Assembly (NCBI GenBank): GCA_965278965.1
Contig: OZ257127.1
Span: 2,666,001 to 2,730,000, forward strand
Origin: UBA10649 sp965278965
GTDB lineage: Bacteria > Actinomycetota > Actinomycetes > S36-B12
Length of the DNA: 64,000 bases
Direction: 5' to 3'
Below, in pieces: positions 1-7,442 of the stretch. Every line of letters begins with the position of its first letter. Positions within the stretch are counted from its first letter, which is position 1. The translations under genes were made by a program, and so were the position numbers. The notes beneath the pieces are model-generated. The model did no database searches, was not told where the DNA came from, and worked only from the letters and a program-made list of their open reading frames with translations.

Positions 1-780
1 GCGGTTGAACTGACGGCGCAGGCGTACGTACTCCAGCGTGAGGTCGAAGCACCGTTGGGTGCCGCCCAGCTGGTCGGCCGCGACCGCGAGCAGCGCGACG
101 TCGACGCCGTCGGCGATGGCAACAGCGCCCGCCGCGCCAGAGGTCAGCACCGTGGCGGGTGCGCCGTCCAGCACGACCGTGGCTGACGGCCGGGAGAAGT
201 CCAAGGACGGCAGCGCCGTCACGCGAGCGTCGGCCGCCTCGACCACGGCGACCTGCGGGCCGTCGGCATCGCGCGCGGCCACGACCAGGAGGCCGGCCGA
301 TGCGGCGGCCGGCACGAAGCGAACGGTGCCCGAGACTGTTCCGTCGACGAGGGTGCAGGGGACGTCGTCGGGGGACCACGTGCCGCGGTCCCCGGTCACC
401 GCCGGCGCAGCGACCTCGCCGGACGCGATCCGCTCGACGAACGCAAGGCCCGCCTCGCCGGTGCCGGCGAGGATCTGGCCGCTGAGCACGGTCGACGCGA
501 GGAATGGCACCGGCGCGAGGCTCGCGCCGAGCTCCTCGGCGACCGCCAGCACCTCCGCCAGGCCGCCCAGTCCGCCGGCCTCCTCGGGCAGGCCGACGCC
601 GCCGAGGCCGATCTCGGTCGCGAGGACCTGCCACAGGCCGTCGTCGGTGCCGGTCGGAGAGCCCTCGAGGTCACGAACGCCCTGCGGGTAGCCCGCCTCG
701 GTCGCCACGTCGCGCACCGTGGCGCGCAGCTCGGCGAGCTCCTCGGCGTCCAGCGCCGCCAGGACCAGGTCGCGGGACAT
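1..780 (-). CDS. Acyl-CoA dehydrogenase, C-terminus cut by window edge
   Basis: Flavin-dependent acyl-CoA dehydrogenase that would introduce the alpha,beta double bond into a CoA thioester. About 260 codons are present, reading leftwards from ATG at 780. The N-terminal part has the helical domain with GVGLPEEAGGLGG (around residue 60), a motif of the family, then the middle beta domain, and the visible part ends in YVRLRRQFN, which matches the conserved segment before the C-terminal helical domain. The catalytic base lies beyond the window. A GGAAGG Shine-Dalgarno stretch lies upstream, and an AGTAACT heptamer sits at 827-833. It is divergent from the solute-binding protein genes. It could serve as the dehydrogenase partner of the phosphotransferases further right; that is inference. 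Confidence 0.85.
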   Translation of the reverse strand, partial: MSRDLVLAALDAEELAELRATVRDVATEAGYPQGVRDLEGSPTGTDDGLWQVLATEIGLGGVGLPEEAGGLGGLAEVLAVAEELGASLAPVPFLASTVLSGQILAGTGEAGLAFVERIASGEVAAPAVTGDRGTWSPDDVPCTLVDGTVSGTVRFVPAAASAGLLVVAARDADGPQVAVVEAADARVTALPSLDFSRPSATVVLDGAPATVLTSGAAGAVAIADGVDVALLAVAADQLGGTQRCFDLTLEYVRLRRQFNR

Positions 781-904
781 CGTCGCGTTGGACCTTCCGT
801 AGAGGTTCTTTCCTTAGTGCAGGCACAGTAACTCTAGTGCGAGCGTCGTCGCGCCGGACCCGAATCCGGGCCCCCAGGCCTCACGATCGGGCCGGATATG
901 TGAC

Positions 905-921
905 CGGAACGAGATGTTCCG
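905..921. promoter_or_regulatory. Inverted repeat upstream of solute-binding protein gene 1
   Basis: CGGAAC and GTTCCG flank a 5-base spacer, giving a 17-base operator-like site 16 bases before the conserved block at 937. A similar 5-5-5 inverted repeat lies at the same relative place before the paralogous gene (2526-2540), though with a different sequence. No regulator can be assigned. Confidence 0.4.
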
Positions 922-936
922 ACCCGCCGAGATCCA

Positions 937-956
937 TAGGACGTTCATGTAGATTG
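937..956 (+). promoter_or_regulatory. Conserved promoter-like block, copy 1
   Basis: Begins TAGGACGTTCATGTAGATTG and matches the block at 2558-2577 in 17 of 20 positions. It contains a TAGATT hexamer (950-955) that fits an actinobacterial -10. No good -35 is visible at the usual distance, so an alternative sigma factor or an activator is possible. Confidence 0.45.
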
Positions 957-994
957 CGGGTGCTCTACCTCCTGAGCGCCCGGAAGGCGGATTC

Positions 995-2341
995 ATGCGC
1001 AAGTCCCTCGTCGCCGCGGTCATCGCCGCATCGACCCTGCTCCTCGCCTCGTGCGCCATGCCGGCCGACGACCCCAACTTCAATGCCGGCGGCGCCGACC
1101 AACTGGACTCCGCGGACGCCTCCGCGGCCGCCGCCGACCAGGTCAGCCTCGAGGCGCTGCTCGCCGCTCCGACCTCGATCGGCGTCGACGCGCCGTTGAC
1201 GGCCGCCCCCAAGAAGGGGGCGACGATCGTCAGCCTGAGCAACGGCACCGACGTCGAGAAGGCGTTCGAGGCCTCGCTCGCGGAGGCAGGGAAGGCCCTC
1301 GGCTGGACGGTCACGTCCGTCGTCGTCGACCCGGCCGACCCCACGGCCGCCACGACCGCGTTCGACGCTGCGGTCAAGGAGGCACCGGCCGGCATCCACA
1401 TCACCGGCGGCATGACGGACGCGCTCGCGGCGAGCCTGCCGGCGGCGGAGACGGCCGGCATCCCGGTCGTCTGCACGGGCTGCTCGGGCGACCCGGCGAA
1501 CGGCATCACCGACACGAGCATCGACGGCACCACCCAGAACCAGGCGTGGGGTGCGGCGCTGGCCACCTACGTCGTGGCGAACCAGTACGACGCCGAGGAC
1601 GCCGGCGTCCAGTTCTTCTCCCTGCCCGGCGGCGCCTTCAGCGACTTCAACCAGGAGTTCACGTCGACGCTGGTCACCCAGTGCCGCAACTGCTCGGCGA
1701 CCGAGTCCGTCGTCGACCCGACGCTCGTCACGTTGAGCGACCCTGACGCGGTCCTGTCGTTCGTGTCGTCGGAGATGTCGACGGCACTTGGCTCGTGGGC
1801 GCTGTTCGACAGCGGCGCCCTGTCGACCGGAGCCGCGGACTCCCTTGCGAATGACCCGACGCTCCTCGCGCCCGTCGTCGTCATCGGCCGCGGGGCGGCG
1901 GCGAGCGACATCGAGTCCCTCAAGGCGCTCGGCGGCGCCGGCCCGGCGCTCGACGGCTCGGACACTGCCGCGTCGGCGGGTGCGTCGCCAGCCGCCGAGG
2001 CCAGCCCCGAGGCGACCGCTGAGGCGAGCCCCGAGGCGACGGCGGAGTCGACGGCTGACGCCTCTGCCGTGTCGGCGGACGAGGCGGCCGCCGGCGGCCG
2101 CACGCCGGAGGAGGCCGCAGCGCTGCAGGCATGGATCGGCATCTCCCAGCCGGTCATGGCCTGGCGGGTCATCGACCAGTTCGCCCGGATCATCGAGGGC
2201 AGCGCACTGGCGACCGGCGACCTGCCCGCACAGCTGCTCACCGGGGCGAACGTCGCGGACGCGGTCCTCGACGACAGCGGCAACTACCTGGGCATCGCCG
2301 ACTACCAGGACCAGTTCAAGGCGCTGTGGGGCGTCTCCTAG
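995..2341 (+). CDS. Lipoprotein solute-binding protein, type 1 periplasmic-binding fold
   Basis: A 448-residue extracellular substrate-binding lipoprotein. The signal peptide ends in a lipobox, LASC, with Cys20 as the expected lipidated residue, so it should be membrane-anchored outside the cell. The body reads as a type 1 (sugar-type, Peripla_BP_4) binding protein and ends in GIADYQDQFKALWGVS, closely like the end of the paralogue at 2620 (GVKDFQAQFKKVWGVK). An Ala/Glu/Ser-rich insertion of about 60 residues (residues 315-372) containing two EASPEATA units separates the two halves of the C-terminal lobe and is absent from the paralogue. GGAAGG precedes the ATG. No permease or ATPase gene is in the window, so the transporter is elsewhere or the protein is a receptor. 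Confidence 0.8.
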   Translation: MRKSLVAAVIAASTLLLASCAMPADDPNFNAGGADQLDSADASAAAADQVSLEALLAAPTSIGVDAPLTAAPKKGATIVSLSNGTDVEKAFEASLAEAGKALGWTVTSVVVDPADPTAATTAFDAAVKEAPAGIHITGGMTDALAASLPAAETAGIPVVCTGCSGDPANGITDTSIDGTTQNQAWGAALATYVVANQYDAEDAGVQFFSLPGGAFSDFNQEFTSTLVTQCRNCSATESVVDPTLVTLSDPDAVLSFVSSEMSTALGSWALFDSGALSTGAADSLANDPTLLAPVVVIGRGAAASDIESLKALGGAGPALDGSDTAASAGASPAAEASPEATAEASPEATAESTADASAVSADEAAAGGRTPEEAAALQAWIGISQPVMAWRVIDQFARIIEGSALATGDLPAQLLTGANVADAVLDDSGNYLGIADYQDQFKALWGVS

Positions 2342-2373
2342 GCGGACGACGCCGCGTGAGCGCGGACATGGGG

Positions 2374-2402
2374 AAGGGGCCCGACATCTCGGGCCCCTTT
2401 CT
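2374..2402 (+). terminator. Intrinsic terminator after solute-binding protein gene 1
   Basis: A GGGGCCCGA / TCGGGCCCC stem (2376-2384 with 2389-2397) with a four-base loop is followed by TTTCT. Adjacent A and T bases extend the stem by two. It lies 35 bases after the stop codon and fits a rho-independent terminator. Confidence 0.8.
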
Positions 2403-2525
2403 CATGTCCGGCTCCAGTATCACGGGGGCAGCAGTATCACGAGGCTGAGTCCAGTTTCTCGGGCGGAACCGGGGATGAACGGCTGTTCACGGGGAGTTAG
2501 GTGTCCGGCTCGTGACCAGACCGTG

Positions 2526-2540
2526 ACGACCAGTTGTCGT
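2526..2540. promoter_or_regulatory. Inverted repeat upstream of solute-binding protein gene 2
   Basis: ACGAC and GTCGT flank CAGTT. The site lies 18 bases before the conserved promoter-like block at 2558 and mirrors the placement of the repeat at 905-921. Two CGTGAC direct repeats lie just upstream. Confidence 0.35.
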
Positions 2541-2557
2541 AAAACGCTTCCGCTTCC

Positions 2558-2577
2558 TAGGACGTGCATGTAATTTG
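2558..2577 (+). promoter_or_regulatory. Conserved promoter-like block, copy 2
   Basis: Begins TAGGACGTGCATGTAATTTG and matches the block at 937-956 in 17 of 20 positions. TAATTT (2571-2576) is the candidate -10. The block lies about 45 bases before the ATG of the second solute-binding protein gene, the same arrangement as in gene 1. Confidence 0.45.
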
Positions 2578-2619
2578 AGGACGCTCGGGTTCAAGACCCT
2601 CCGACCGGAAGAGAGATCC

Positions 2620-3726
2620 ATGCGCAAGTCAACCGCCGCCGTCGCCCTCGTGGCGGCAGCGTCCCTGGCACTGGTCGGCATCGCGCCGGCGGCGACGGCC
2701 GCCCGGCCCGCTGCTGACGGTGTGACGGTGTCCAAGGCGATCGTCGCCAAGTACTCCAAGAACCCCACCTCGATCGGCAACATCCCGCCGGTCGGCAAGC
2801 CCATCCCCAAGGGCAAGTACATCATCACGATCACGAACTCGACCGACGCTGCGCTGACCCTCAACAAGTACATCATCGAGGGTGGCAAGACGCTGGGCTG
2901 GAAGATGGAAGCCCTCCAGGCCGAGAACACGATCGAGGGCCAGCGCAAGGCGCTGCAGCAGGCGATCTCCAAGAAGCCGAACGGCATCGCCGTGTCGGGC
3001 ATGGAGACCGAGTCCTACGGCGACCTGTACAAGCAGGCCGCGTCCAAGGGCATCGCCGTCATCTGCTCGGCGTGCATGAGCCGTCCGGGCAGCGGCCTGG
3101 TCGACAGCCACGTGTCCGGCCCGAAGATGCTGGACCTGTGGGGCCAGATGATCGCGGCGTTCACCGTCGCCAACGTCAAGGGCACCCCGAACGTGCAGAT
3201 GTTCGGCATCTCGGTGTACCCGATCCTGCGTCGCTTCGACACCGCGTACCAGAAGAACCTGGTTCGCCTGTCGCCCAACGCCAAGTACAAGTACAACGAG
3301 CTCGACTTCGCCACGGGTGTCCCGCAGCAGGTCGGCAACGTCTACAAGGCGAACCCGGGCACGAACATGATCACGTCGGACCTCGCTGACTTCTTCATCG
3401 GCGTCCCGCAGGGTCTGTTCAACGTCGGCGCCAAGCCGGGTTCGGCCCCCCTCATCGGTGGCCTGACCGCGGGCAAGGACGCCGTGCAGACGCTGAAGAA
3501 CAAGACCACCAACGCCTGGACCGGGTACTCCCTGCCGATCGTGGGCTACAGCGTCATCGACAGCTTCGCGCGCTACTTCGTGAAGGTGCCGTTCGCGACG
3601 GCGGACCTGCCCACGCAGATCCTGACCCAGAAGAACATTGGCACCGCGGTCCTCACCCCCCAGGGTGACTACCTCGGCGTCAAGGACTTCCAGGCCCAGT
3701 TCAAGAAGGTCTGGGGCGTCAAGTAA
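2620..3726 (+). CDS. Secreted solute-binding protein, paralogue of the upstream gene
   Basis: A 368-residue exported binding protein. ATG 2620 is chosen because GGAAGAGAGA stands just before it and the product then starts with a normal signal peptide (MRKSTAAVALVAAASLALVG, cleavage likely after ATAA). An in-frame start 45 bases upstream would put a charged stretch ahead of the signal. No lipobox Cys is seen, unlike gene 1. The fold appears to be type 1 periplasmic binding (NPTSIGNIPPVGKPIPKGK start, TGYSLPIVGYSVIDSFAR in the hinge). The codons are strongly biased to C-ending forms, suggesting high expression. The tandem paralogue and shared promoter block imply joint control. The ligand is unknown; the neighbouring Rieske genes make an aromatic or polycyclic solute as plausible as a sugar. 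Confidence 0.8.
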   Translation: MRKSTAAVALVAAASLALVGIAPAATAARPAADGVTVSKAIVAKYSKNPTSIGNIPPVGKPIPKGKYIITITNSTDAALTLNKYIIEGGKTLGWKMEALQAENTIEGQRKALQQAISKKPNGIAVSGMETESYGDLYKQAASKGIAVICSACMSRPGSGLVDSHVSGPKMLDLWGQMIAAFTVANVKGTPNVQMFGISVYPILRRFDTAYQKNLVRLSPNAKYKYNELDFATGVPQQVGNVYKANPGTNMITSDLADFFIGVPQGLFNVGAKPGSAPLIGGLTAGKDAVQTLKNKTTNAWTGYSLPIVGYSVIDSFARYFVKVPFATADLPTQILTQKNIGTAVLTPQGDYLGVKDFQAQFKKVWGVK

Positions 3727-3741
3727 GCCGCTGAGCAGCAC

Positions 3742-3782
3742 ACGAGAGGCCCGGTCCGCACGGACCGGGCCTCTCGTCTTTC
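3742..3782 (+). terminator. Strong intrinsic terminator after solute-binding protein gene 2
   Basis: A 17-base perfect inverted repeat starts ACGAGAGGCCCGGTCCG at 3742 and its complement ends at 3777, followed by CTTTCC. It begins 16 bases after the stop codon. Confidence 0.85.
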
Positions 3783-3792
3783 CGGTACACCT

Positions 3793-3833
3793 AGTATCTT
3801 TACTTGACGTTCAGTATCTAGCGGGTGGACAAT
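3793..3833 (+). promoter_or_regulatory. Promoter and AGTATCT direct repeats before Rieske gene 1
   Basis: TTGACG (3804-3809) and GACAAT (3828-3833) are separated by 18 bases and make a credible sigma-70-type promoter. AGTATCT occurs at 3793 and again at 3813, spaced 20 bases and flanked outside by CTAG, so a regulator could bind two sites bracketing the -35. Similar AGTATCA pairs occur at 2416 and 2433. Confidence 0.5.
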
Positions 3834-3876
3834 CCTGCTACCCGCCGTCGGGTCCGCCGTCCTACAGGAGCCGTGC

Positions 3877-5301
3877 ATGACCATCACCTCGCCGCAGCGT
3901 TCGTCCACCGAGCCGCCGTCGCCCCGGTCGCCCGGCACGAGCGTCCAGGAGTACCTCGACCACGACGCTCGGCCGGTCCCGCCGGCCCTGCGCTACGACA
4001 TCAACGAGGACCTCGGGACCGACGCCCTCGACGTCGAGCGCTACATCTCACGCGACTGGCACGACCGTGAGGTCGACAAGGTGTGGCGGAAGGTCTGGCA
4101 GTTCGTCTGCCGCACGGACCACATTCCGAACGCCGGCGACCACATCACGTACGACATCGCCGACGACAAGCTCATCGTCATGCGGCAGGCGGACGGCAGC
4201 ATCAAGGCGCTCTACAACGTCTGCCTGCACCGCGGCCGTGCGCTGCGTCAGGAGGGCGGCCGGGTGGCGGAACTGCGCTGCCCGTTCCACGGCTTCTCCT
4301 GGAACATCGACGGCACGATGAAGAACCTCCCCTGCGCGTGGGACTTCCCGCAGGTCGAGCCGTCGGAGTTCCGCCTGCCCGAGGCGCGGGTGGCGGAGTG
4401 GAACGGCTTCGTGTTCATCAACATGGACCCCGACGCCGCACCCCTGGACGAGTTCCTCGGCACGATGCTCAACGACTGGGACCGCTGGGACTACACCGAC
4501 CGCGTCGTCTACTCGCACTTCGGCGGCATCGTCAACTGCAACTGGAAGGTCGCCGGCGAGGCCTTCATCGAGGGCTTCCACTCGCTCGCCACGCACCCGC
4601 AGATGATGGAGTGGCTCGGCGACGAGAACACCCAGTACGACGTCATCAAGGGCGAGAACTGGAGCCGGCAGATCGTCCCGCAGGGCGTGCCGAGCCCGAC
4701 CATCGCGAACCACATCTCCGAGCAGGAGGTGCTCGACTCGTACTACGAGACCCGGGCCTTCTACACCGCCGGCAAGGGCCGCGACCTCGCGGTCGGTGAC
4801 GACGGCACGCCGATCGTGCCGCCGGACTCGACCGCCCGCAAGGAGCTCGCGGCGGCGATGCGGTCGGCGCTGGCCGAGCAGTTCGGCAACGACCAGGACC
4901 ACTGGACCGACTCCGAGCTGCTCGACGGGATCCAGTACTTCGTCTTCCCGAACTTCTACGTCTTCGCCGGCCCGCGGACCAACGCGGTCTACCGCTTCCG
5001 TCCGCTGGGCAACGACCCGGACCGGTGCATCGCCGAGGTGTTCCTGCTGGCCCAGCAGCCGGCCGACGGATCGCACCCCAAGCCGTCCGCGCCCCGCTGG
5101 CTACGCGAGGGGGAGACGTTCGCCGACATCAAGGAGATCGGCCTCCTCGGGCCCGTCTTCGACCAGGACATGGCGAACATGCCGTACATCCAGGAGGGGC
5201 TGAAGTCGCTGCGGCGACCGGGCATCACGCTCGCCCGCTACCAGGAGAACCGGATCCGGCACTACCACGCGATCCTCGACGAGTGGATGGCCCGCGACTA
5301 G
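3877..5301 (+). CDS. Rieske non-heme iron oxygenase alpha subunit (1 of 3)
   Basis: A 474-residue aromatic-ring-hydroxylating oxygenase alpha subunit. The Rieske [2Fe-2S] site is Cys116-x-His118 and Cys135-x2-His138 (CLHRG, CPFHGF). The mononuclear iron site shows GFHSLATHPQ with His235 and His240, preceded by NWKVAGEAFIEG. Such enzymes insert O2 into aromatic or polycyclic substrates, or demethylate, using electrons from a reductase; the likely partner is the reductase at 11798. CAGGAG precedes the ATG. No small beta-subunit gene lies beside it, so a homo-oligomeric enzyme is expected. It converges on the GntR gene. The substrate cannot be read from the sequence. Confidence 0.92.
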   Translation: MTITSPQRSSTEPPSPRSPGTSVQEYLDHDARPVPPALRYDINEDLGTDALDVERYISRDWHDREVDKVWRKVWQFVCRTDHIPNAGDHITYDIADDKLIVMRQADGSIKALYNVCLHRGRALRQEGGRVAELRCPFHGFSWNIDGTMKNLPCAWDFPQVEPSEFRLPEARVAEWNGFVFINMDPDAAPLDEFLGTMLNDWDRWDYTDRVVYSHFGGIVNCNWKVAGEAFIEGFHSLATHPQMMEWLGDENTQYDVIKGENWSRQIVPQGVPSPTIANHISEQEVLDSYYETRAFYTAGKGRDLAVGDDGTPIVPPDSTARKELAAAMRSALAEQFGNDQDHWTDSELLDGIQYFVFPNFYVFAGPRTNAVYRFRPLGNDPDRCIAEVFLLAQQPADGSHPKPSAPRWLREGETFADIKEIGLLGPVFDQDMANMPYIQEGLKSLRRPGITLARYQENRIRHYHAILDEWMARD

Positions 5302-5319
5302 GACGCGTCCGCCGACACG

Positions 5320-6060
5320 TCAGTCGTCGGCGCCGTCGTGGCCGTACCGCAGCATGTAGCTGACGCGGTCCATCCGGGCCCGGCGGCACACCCGCAGGAC
5401 GGGCGTGCCCGCCGAGTTGGCGGTCAGGCCGTCGCGCACGAGGATCGGCGATCCGGGTCGCACGCCGAGGACGTCGACGTCGTCCGGCGTCGCCGCGTCG
5501 GCCGAGATGACCCGCCAGACCGGCGTCAGCTCACCGAGCGACTCGTTCAGCTGGCCGTACAGCCCGGTCATGGCGTCCCAGTGCGCGGTCGGGTCGTCGA
5601 GCACGTCGCGGGCGAACCAGGAGCTCGACCACAGCCACGCGGCGCCGTTGACGAGGATCGCGTTGTCGACCCGCCACAGCGGCCCCGGCGGCAGCTCAAG
5701 GCTGGTGTTCAGTCGCGGCGTGGACAGCTTCACTGCGCGCAGCAGCACGTCCTCGTGGGTGTGGCCGTACTCGGCGATCTGCCGGGTGATGCCCGCGACG
5801 AGGGAGTCGGTCGACAACGCCTGGGAGACGGGCAGCCTCACGATCGGGGCGCTCACGTACGTCCCGGACCCCTGCCGGGACTCGACGGAGCCGGCCCGGG
5901 CCAGCTCCTCGATCGCCCGCCGGACAGTCAGCCGGTTCACACCCAGGTCGGCCGCGAGGCGGGACTCGCTCGGCAGCTTGTCGCCGGGGCCGTACGTGCC
6001 GTCGGCGATCGAGGCGGCGATCGCCTGGCGTACGCGCTCGTAGAGCGGCGTCTCGGACAT
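5320..6060 (-). CDS. GntR-family regulator, HutC type (UTRA domain)
   Basis: A 246-residue transcription factor. Residues 1-70 form the winged helix-turn-helix (PLYERVRQAIAASI, LPSESRLAADLGVNRLTVRR); residues about 85-240 form a UTRA effector domain ending in RARMDRVSYMLRY. ATG 6060 is preferred over a GTG 45 bases upstream because TACGGT lies exactly 6 bases before it, the leaderless pattern seen in many genes here, and because family members start in this way. HutC-type regulators usually bind GT-N-TA-N-AC palindromes; such a site, GTCTAGAC, lies in the 9544-9559 palindrome. It is therefore the best candidate local regulator of the Rieske cluster. The effector is unknown. Confidence 0.88.
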   Translation of the reverse strand: MSETPLYERVRQAIAASIADGTYGPGDKLPSESRLAADLGVNRLTVRRAIEELARAGSVESRQGSGTYVSAPIVRLPVSQALSTDSLVAGITRQIAEYGHTHEDVLLRAVKLSTPRLNTSLELPPGPLWRVDNAILVNGAAWLWSSSWFARDVLDDPTAHWDAMTGLYGQLNESLGELTPVWRVISADAATPDDVDVLGVRPGSPILVRDGLTANSAGTPVLRVCRRARMDRVSYMLRYGHDGADD

Positions 6061-6128
6061 GCGGTGACCGTAGTGCCGGAACGGTCCGCCGCGGTGCACA
6101 GGCACGCCCGAACGGCGGACGTCGGTCT

Positions 6129-6156
6129 AGTTACTTTAGTCTGACTACAGTACGAT
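6129..6156 (+). promoter_or_regulatory. Leaderless promoter with inverted repeat for the 6163 operon
   Basis: TACGAT (6151-6156) lies 6 bases before GTG 6163, which fits a leaderless transcript. TAGTC-T-GACTA (6137-6147) is a perfect inverted repeat just upstream, and AGTTACT (complement of AGTAACT) lies at 6129-6135. The GntR gene diverges from here. Confidence 0.5.
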
Positions 6157-6162
6157 TCCCCG

Positions 6163-6699
6163 GTGACCGACAGCCTTGAGAAGCGCATCCAGCGGCTGGA
6201 GGACCGGTTCGCCATCAACGACCTCGTGGTCTCCTACGCGACCCTCCTGGACGACGCGCAGTGGGATGAGGTCGGCGAGCTGTTCACCGAGGACGGCGTG
6301 TTCGGCTCCCCGAACAGCACGACCGTCGGCCGCGCTGAGGTCGTGGCGAACTTCAAGGTCAAGCACGCGCCCTTCCCCGCCACCTGGCACGACCCACACG
6401 GCATCGTCGTGGAGTTCGACGACGACGACCATGCACGGGGCACCGTCATCGGATATGCCGAGCTGGCCGGGCCGGACGCGACCGTCGTGACCTCGATCCG
6501 CTACCAGGACGACTACCGCCGCGAGGGCGGGCGCTGGCGGTTCGCCAGCCGACACGTCCTCAGCGTCTACGGCATGAGCGTCGAGGACTTCGTCGCCGGC
6601 TCGATGGGCGTGGCGGACCGCAAGCGCTGGCCCGGTCGGACCCCGTCGGCCGCCGAGCTGCCGGACTTCCAGCGCGCCAACCCCGGCTACCCGGGATGA
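6163..6699 (+). CDS. NTF2-like/SnoaL-family protein
   Basis: A 178-residue soluble protein of the NTF2/SnoaL alpha+beta barrel superfamily (MTDSLEKRIQRLEDRFAIND then ATLLDDAQWDEVGELFTEDG, the typical opening helices and first strand). Members act as small isomerases, dehydratases or hydratases, or as non-catalytic subunits; no specific reaction can be assigned. It is one of four such genes in the first 25 kb (also 14864, 20090 and 24650), which suggests a pathway with several carbonyl or hydroxyl rearrangements. GTG start with no Shine-Dalgarno. The stop overlaps the ATG of the phosphatase gene (ATGA), so the two are translationally coupled. Confidence 0.8.
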   Translation: MTDSLEKRIQRLEDRFAINDLVVSYATLLDDAQWDEVGELFTEDGVFGSPNSTTVGRAEVVANFKVKHAPFPATWHDPHGIVVEFDDDDHARGTVIGYAELAGPDATVVTSIRYQDDYRREGGRWRFASRHVLSVYGMSVEDFVAGSMGVADRKRWPGRTPSAAELPDFQRANPGYPG

Positions 6700-7442
6700 C
6701 GGTGGGTGCATCCGATCGCCGGGTCGACCTCGGCGGCGTCTACAACGTCCGCGACCTGGGCGGCCTGCCCGGGCTCGGCGGGCGGCTCGTCCGTCCCGAC
6801 ATGCTCTTCCGGGCGTCGAGCCTGCACCGGCTCGAGGACGCCGAGGCGTGGGAGGACTTCGGCGCCCGCTGCGTCGTCGACCTGCGCTACGACCGCGAGC
6901 GCGATGCCTTCCCGCTGCCGGACTTCATCACCAACGACACGCACGCCCCCCTCCTGCCCGATCACTGGCGCTCGGACCCGGTAGCGCGCCAGGGCACGCC
7001 GGCGCAGTTCCTCTCCAGCGTCTACAACGACATCCTCGACGTCGGAGCGGACACGATCCGCGACGTCCTGCGCTCGCTGGCCCGCCCGGATGCCTACCCG
7101 GCCGTCTTCTTCTGCATGGCCGGCAAGGACCGGACCGGCGTCCTGGCCGCGATCCTGCTCACGCTCCTCGGCGTGAGCGAGGAGGACGTCGCCGCCGACT
7201 TCGAGCTGAGCGGCGACGAGGTCGTCGCGCTCGTCGAACACCTGCGGACGTTCGAGGACTTCGAGGACCATCCGATGATGAACCAGCCGGAGGAGCTCCT
7301 GCGCGCACCGCGCGCGGCGATGGAGCTCTTCCTCGCCGAGGTCAACGTGCGGTTCGGCGGGCTGCCCGCCTACGTACGCACCCTCGACGTGGACGACGCC
7401 ACCGTGGCTGCCCTGCAAGACCTACTCCTGGAGGACTCGTGA
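6696..7442 (+). CDS. Tyrosine-phosphatase-like protein (Y_phosphatase3 family)
   Basis: A 248-residue phosphatase with the P-loop C-x5-R at Cys140-Arg146 (FCMAGKDRTG), the signature of the bacterial tyrosine/dual-specificity and phosphoinositide phosphatases of the Y_phosphatase3 group. The opening DLGGVYNVRDLGGLPG is also typical of that group. The K-D in the loop is often seen in phosphoinositide-active members. Here it sits inside an overlapped catabolic operon between an NTF2-like protein and an aldehyde dehydrogenase, so a small phosphorylated metabolite is as likely a substrate as a protein. It overlaps its neighbours by 4 bases on both sides. Confidence 0.85.
   Translation: MTVGASDRRVDLGGVYNVRDLGGLPGLGGRLVRPDMLFRASSLHRLEDAEAWEDFGARCVVDLRYDRERDAFPLPDFITNDTHAPLLPDHWRSDPVARQGTPAQFLSSVYNDILDVGADTIRDVLRSLARPDAYPAVFFCMAGKDRTGVLAAILLTLLGVSEEDVAADFELSGDEVVALVEHLRTFEDFEDHPMMNQPEELLRAPRAAMELFLAEVNVRFGGLPAYVRTLDVDDATVAALQDLLLEDS

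Noticed and set aside
38..691. Long plus-strand open frame at the left edge
   Set aside because: It is antisense to the acyl-CoA dehydrogenase, has Ala/Ser/Arg-rich low-complexity content and no homology.
2575..2619. Earlier start for the second solute-binding protein
   Set aside because: It would put a charged stretch before the signal peptide and overlap the conserved promoter block.
5310..5332. Hairpin CGCCGAC/GTCGGCG between Rieske gene 1 and the GntR gene
   Set aside because: Arms are only seven bases, overlap the GntR stop region and are expected by chance in DNA this rich in CG; a terminator role is not convincing.
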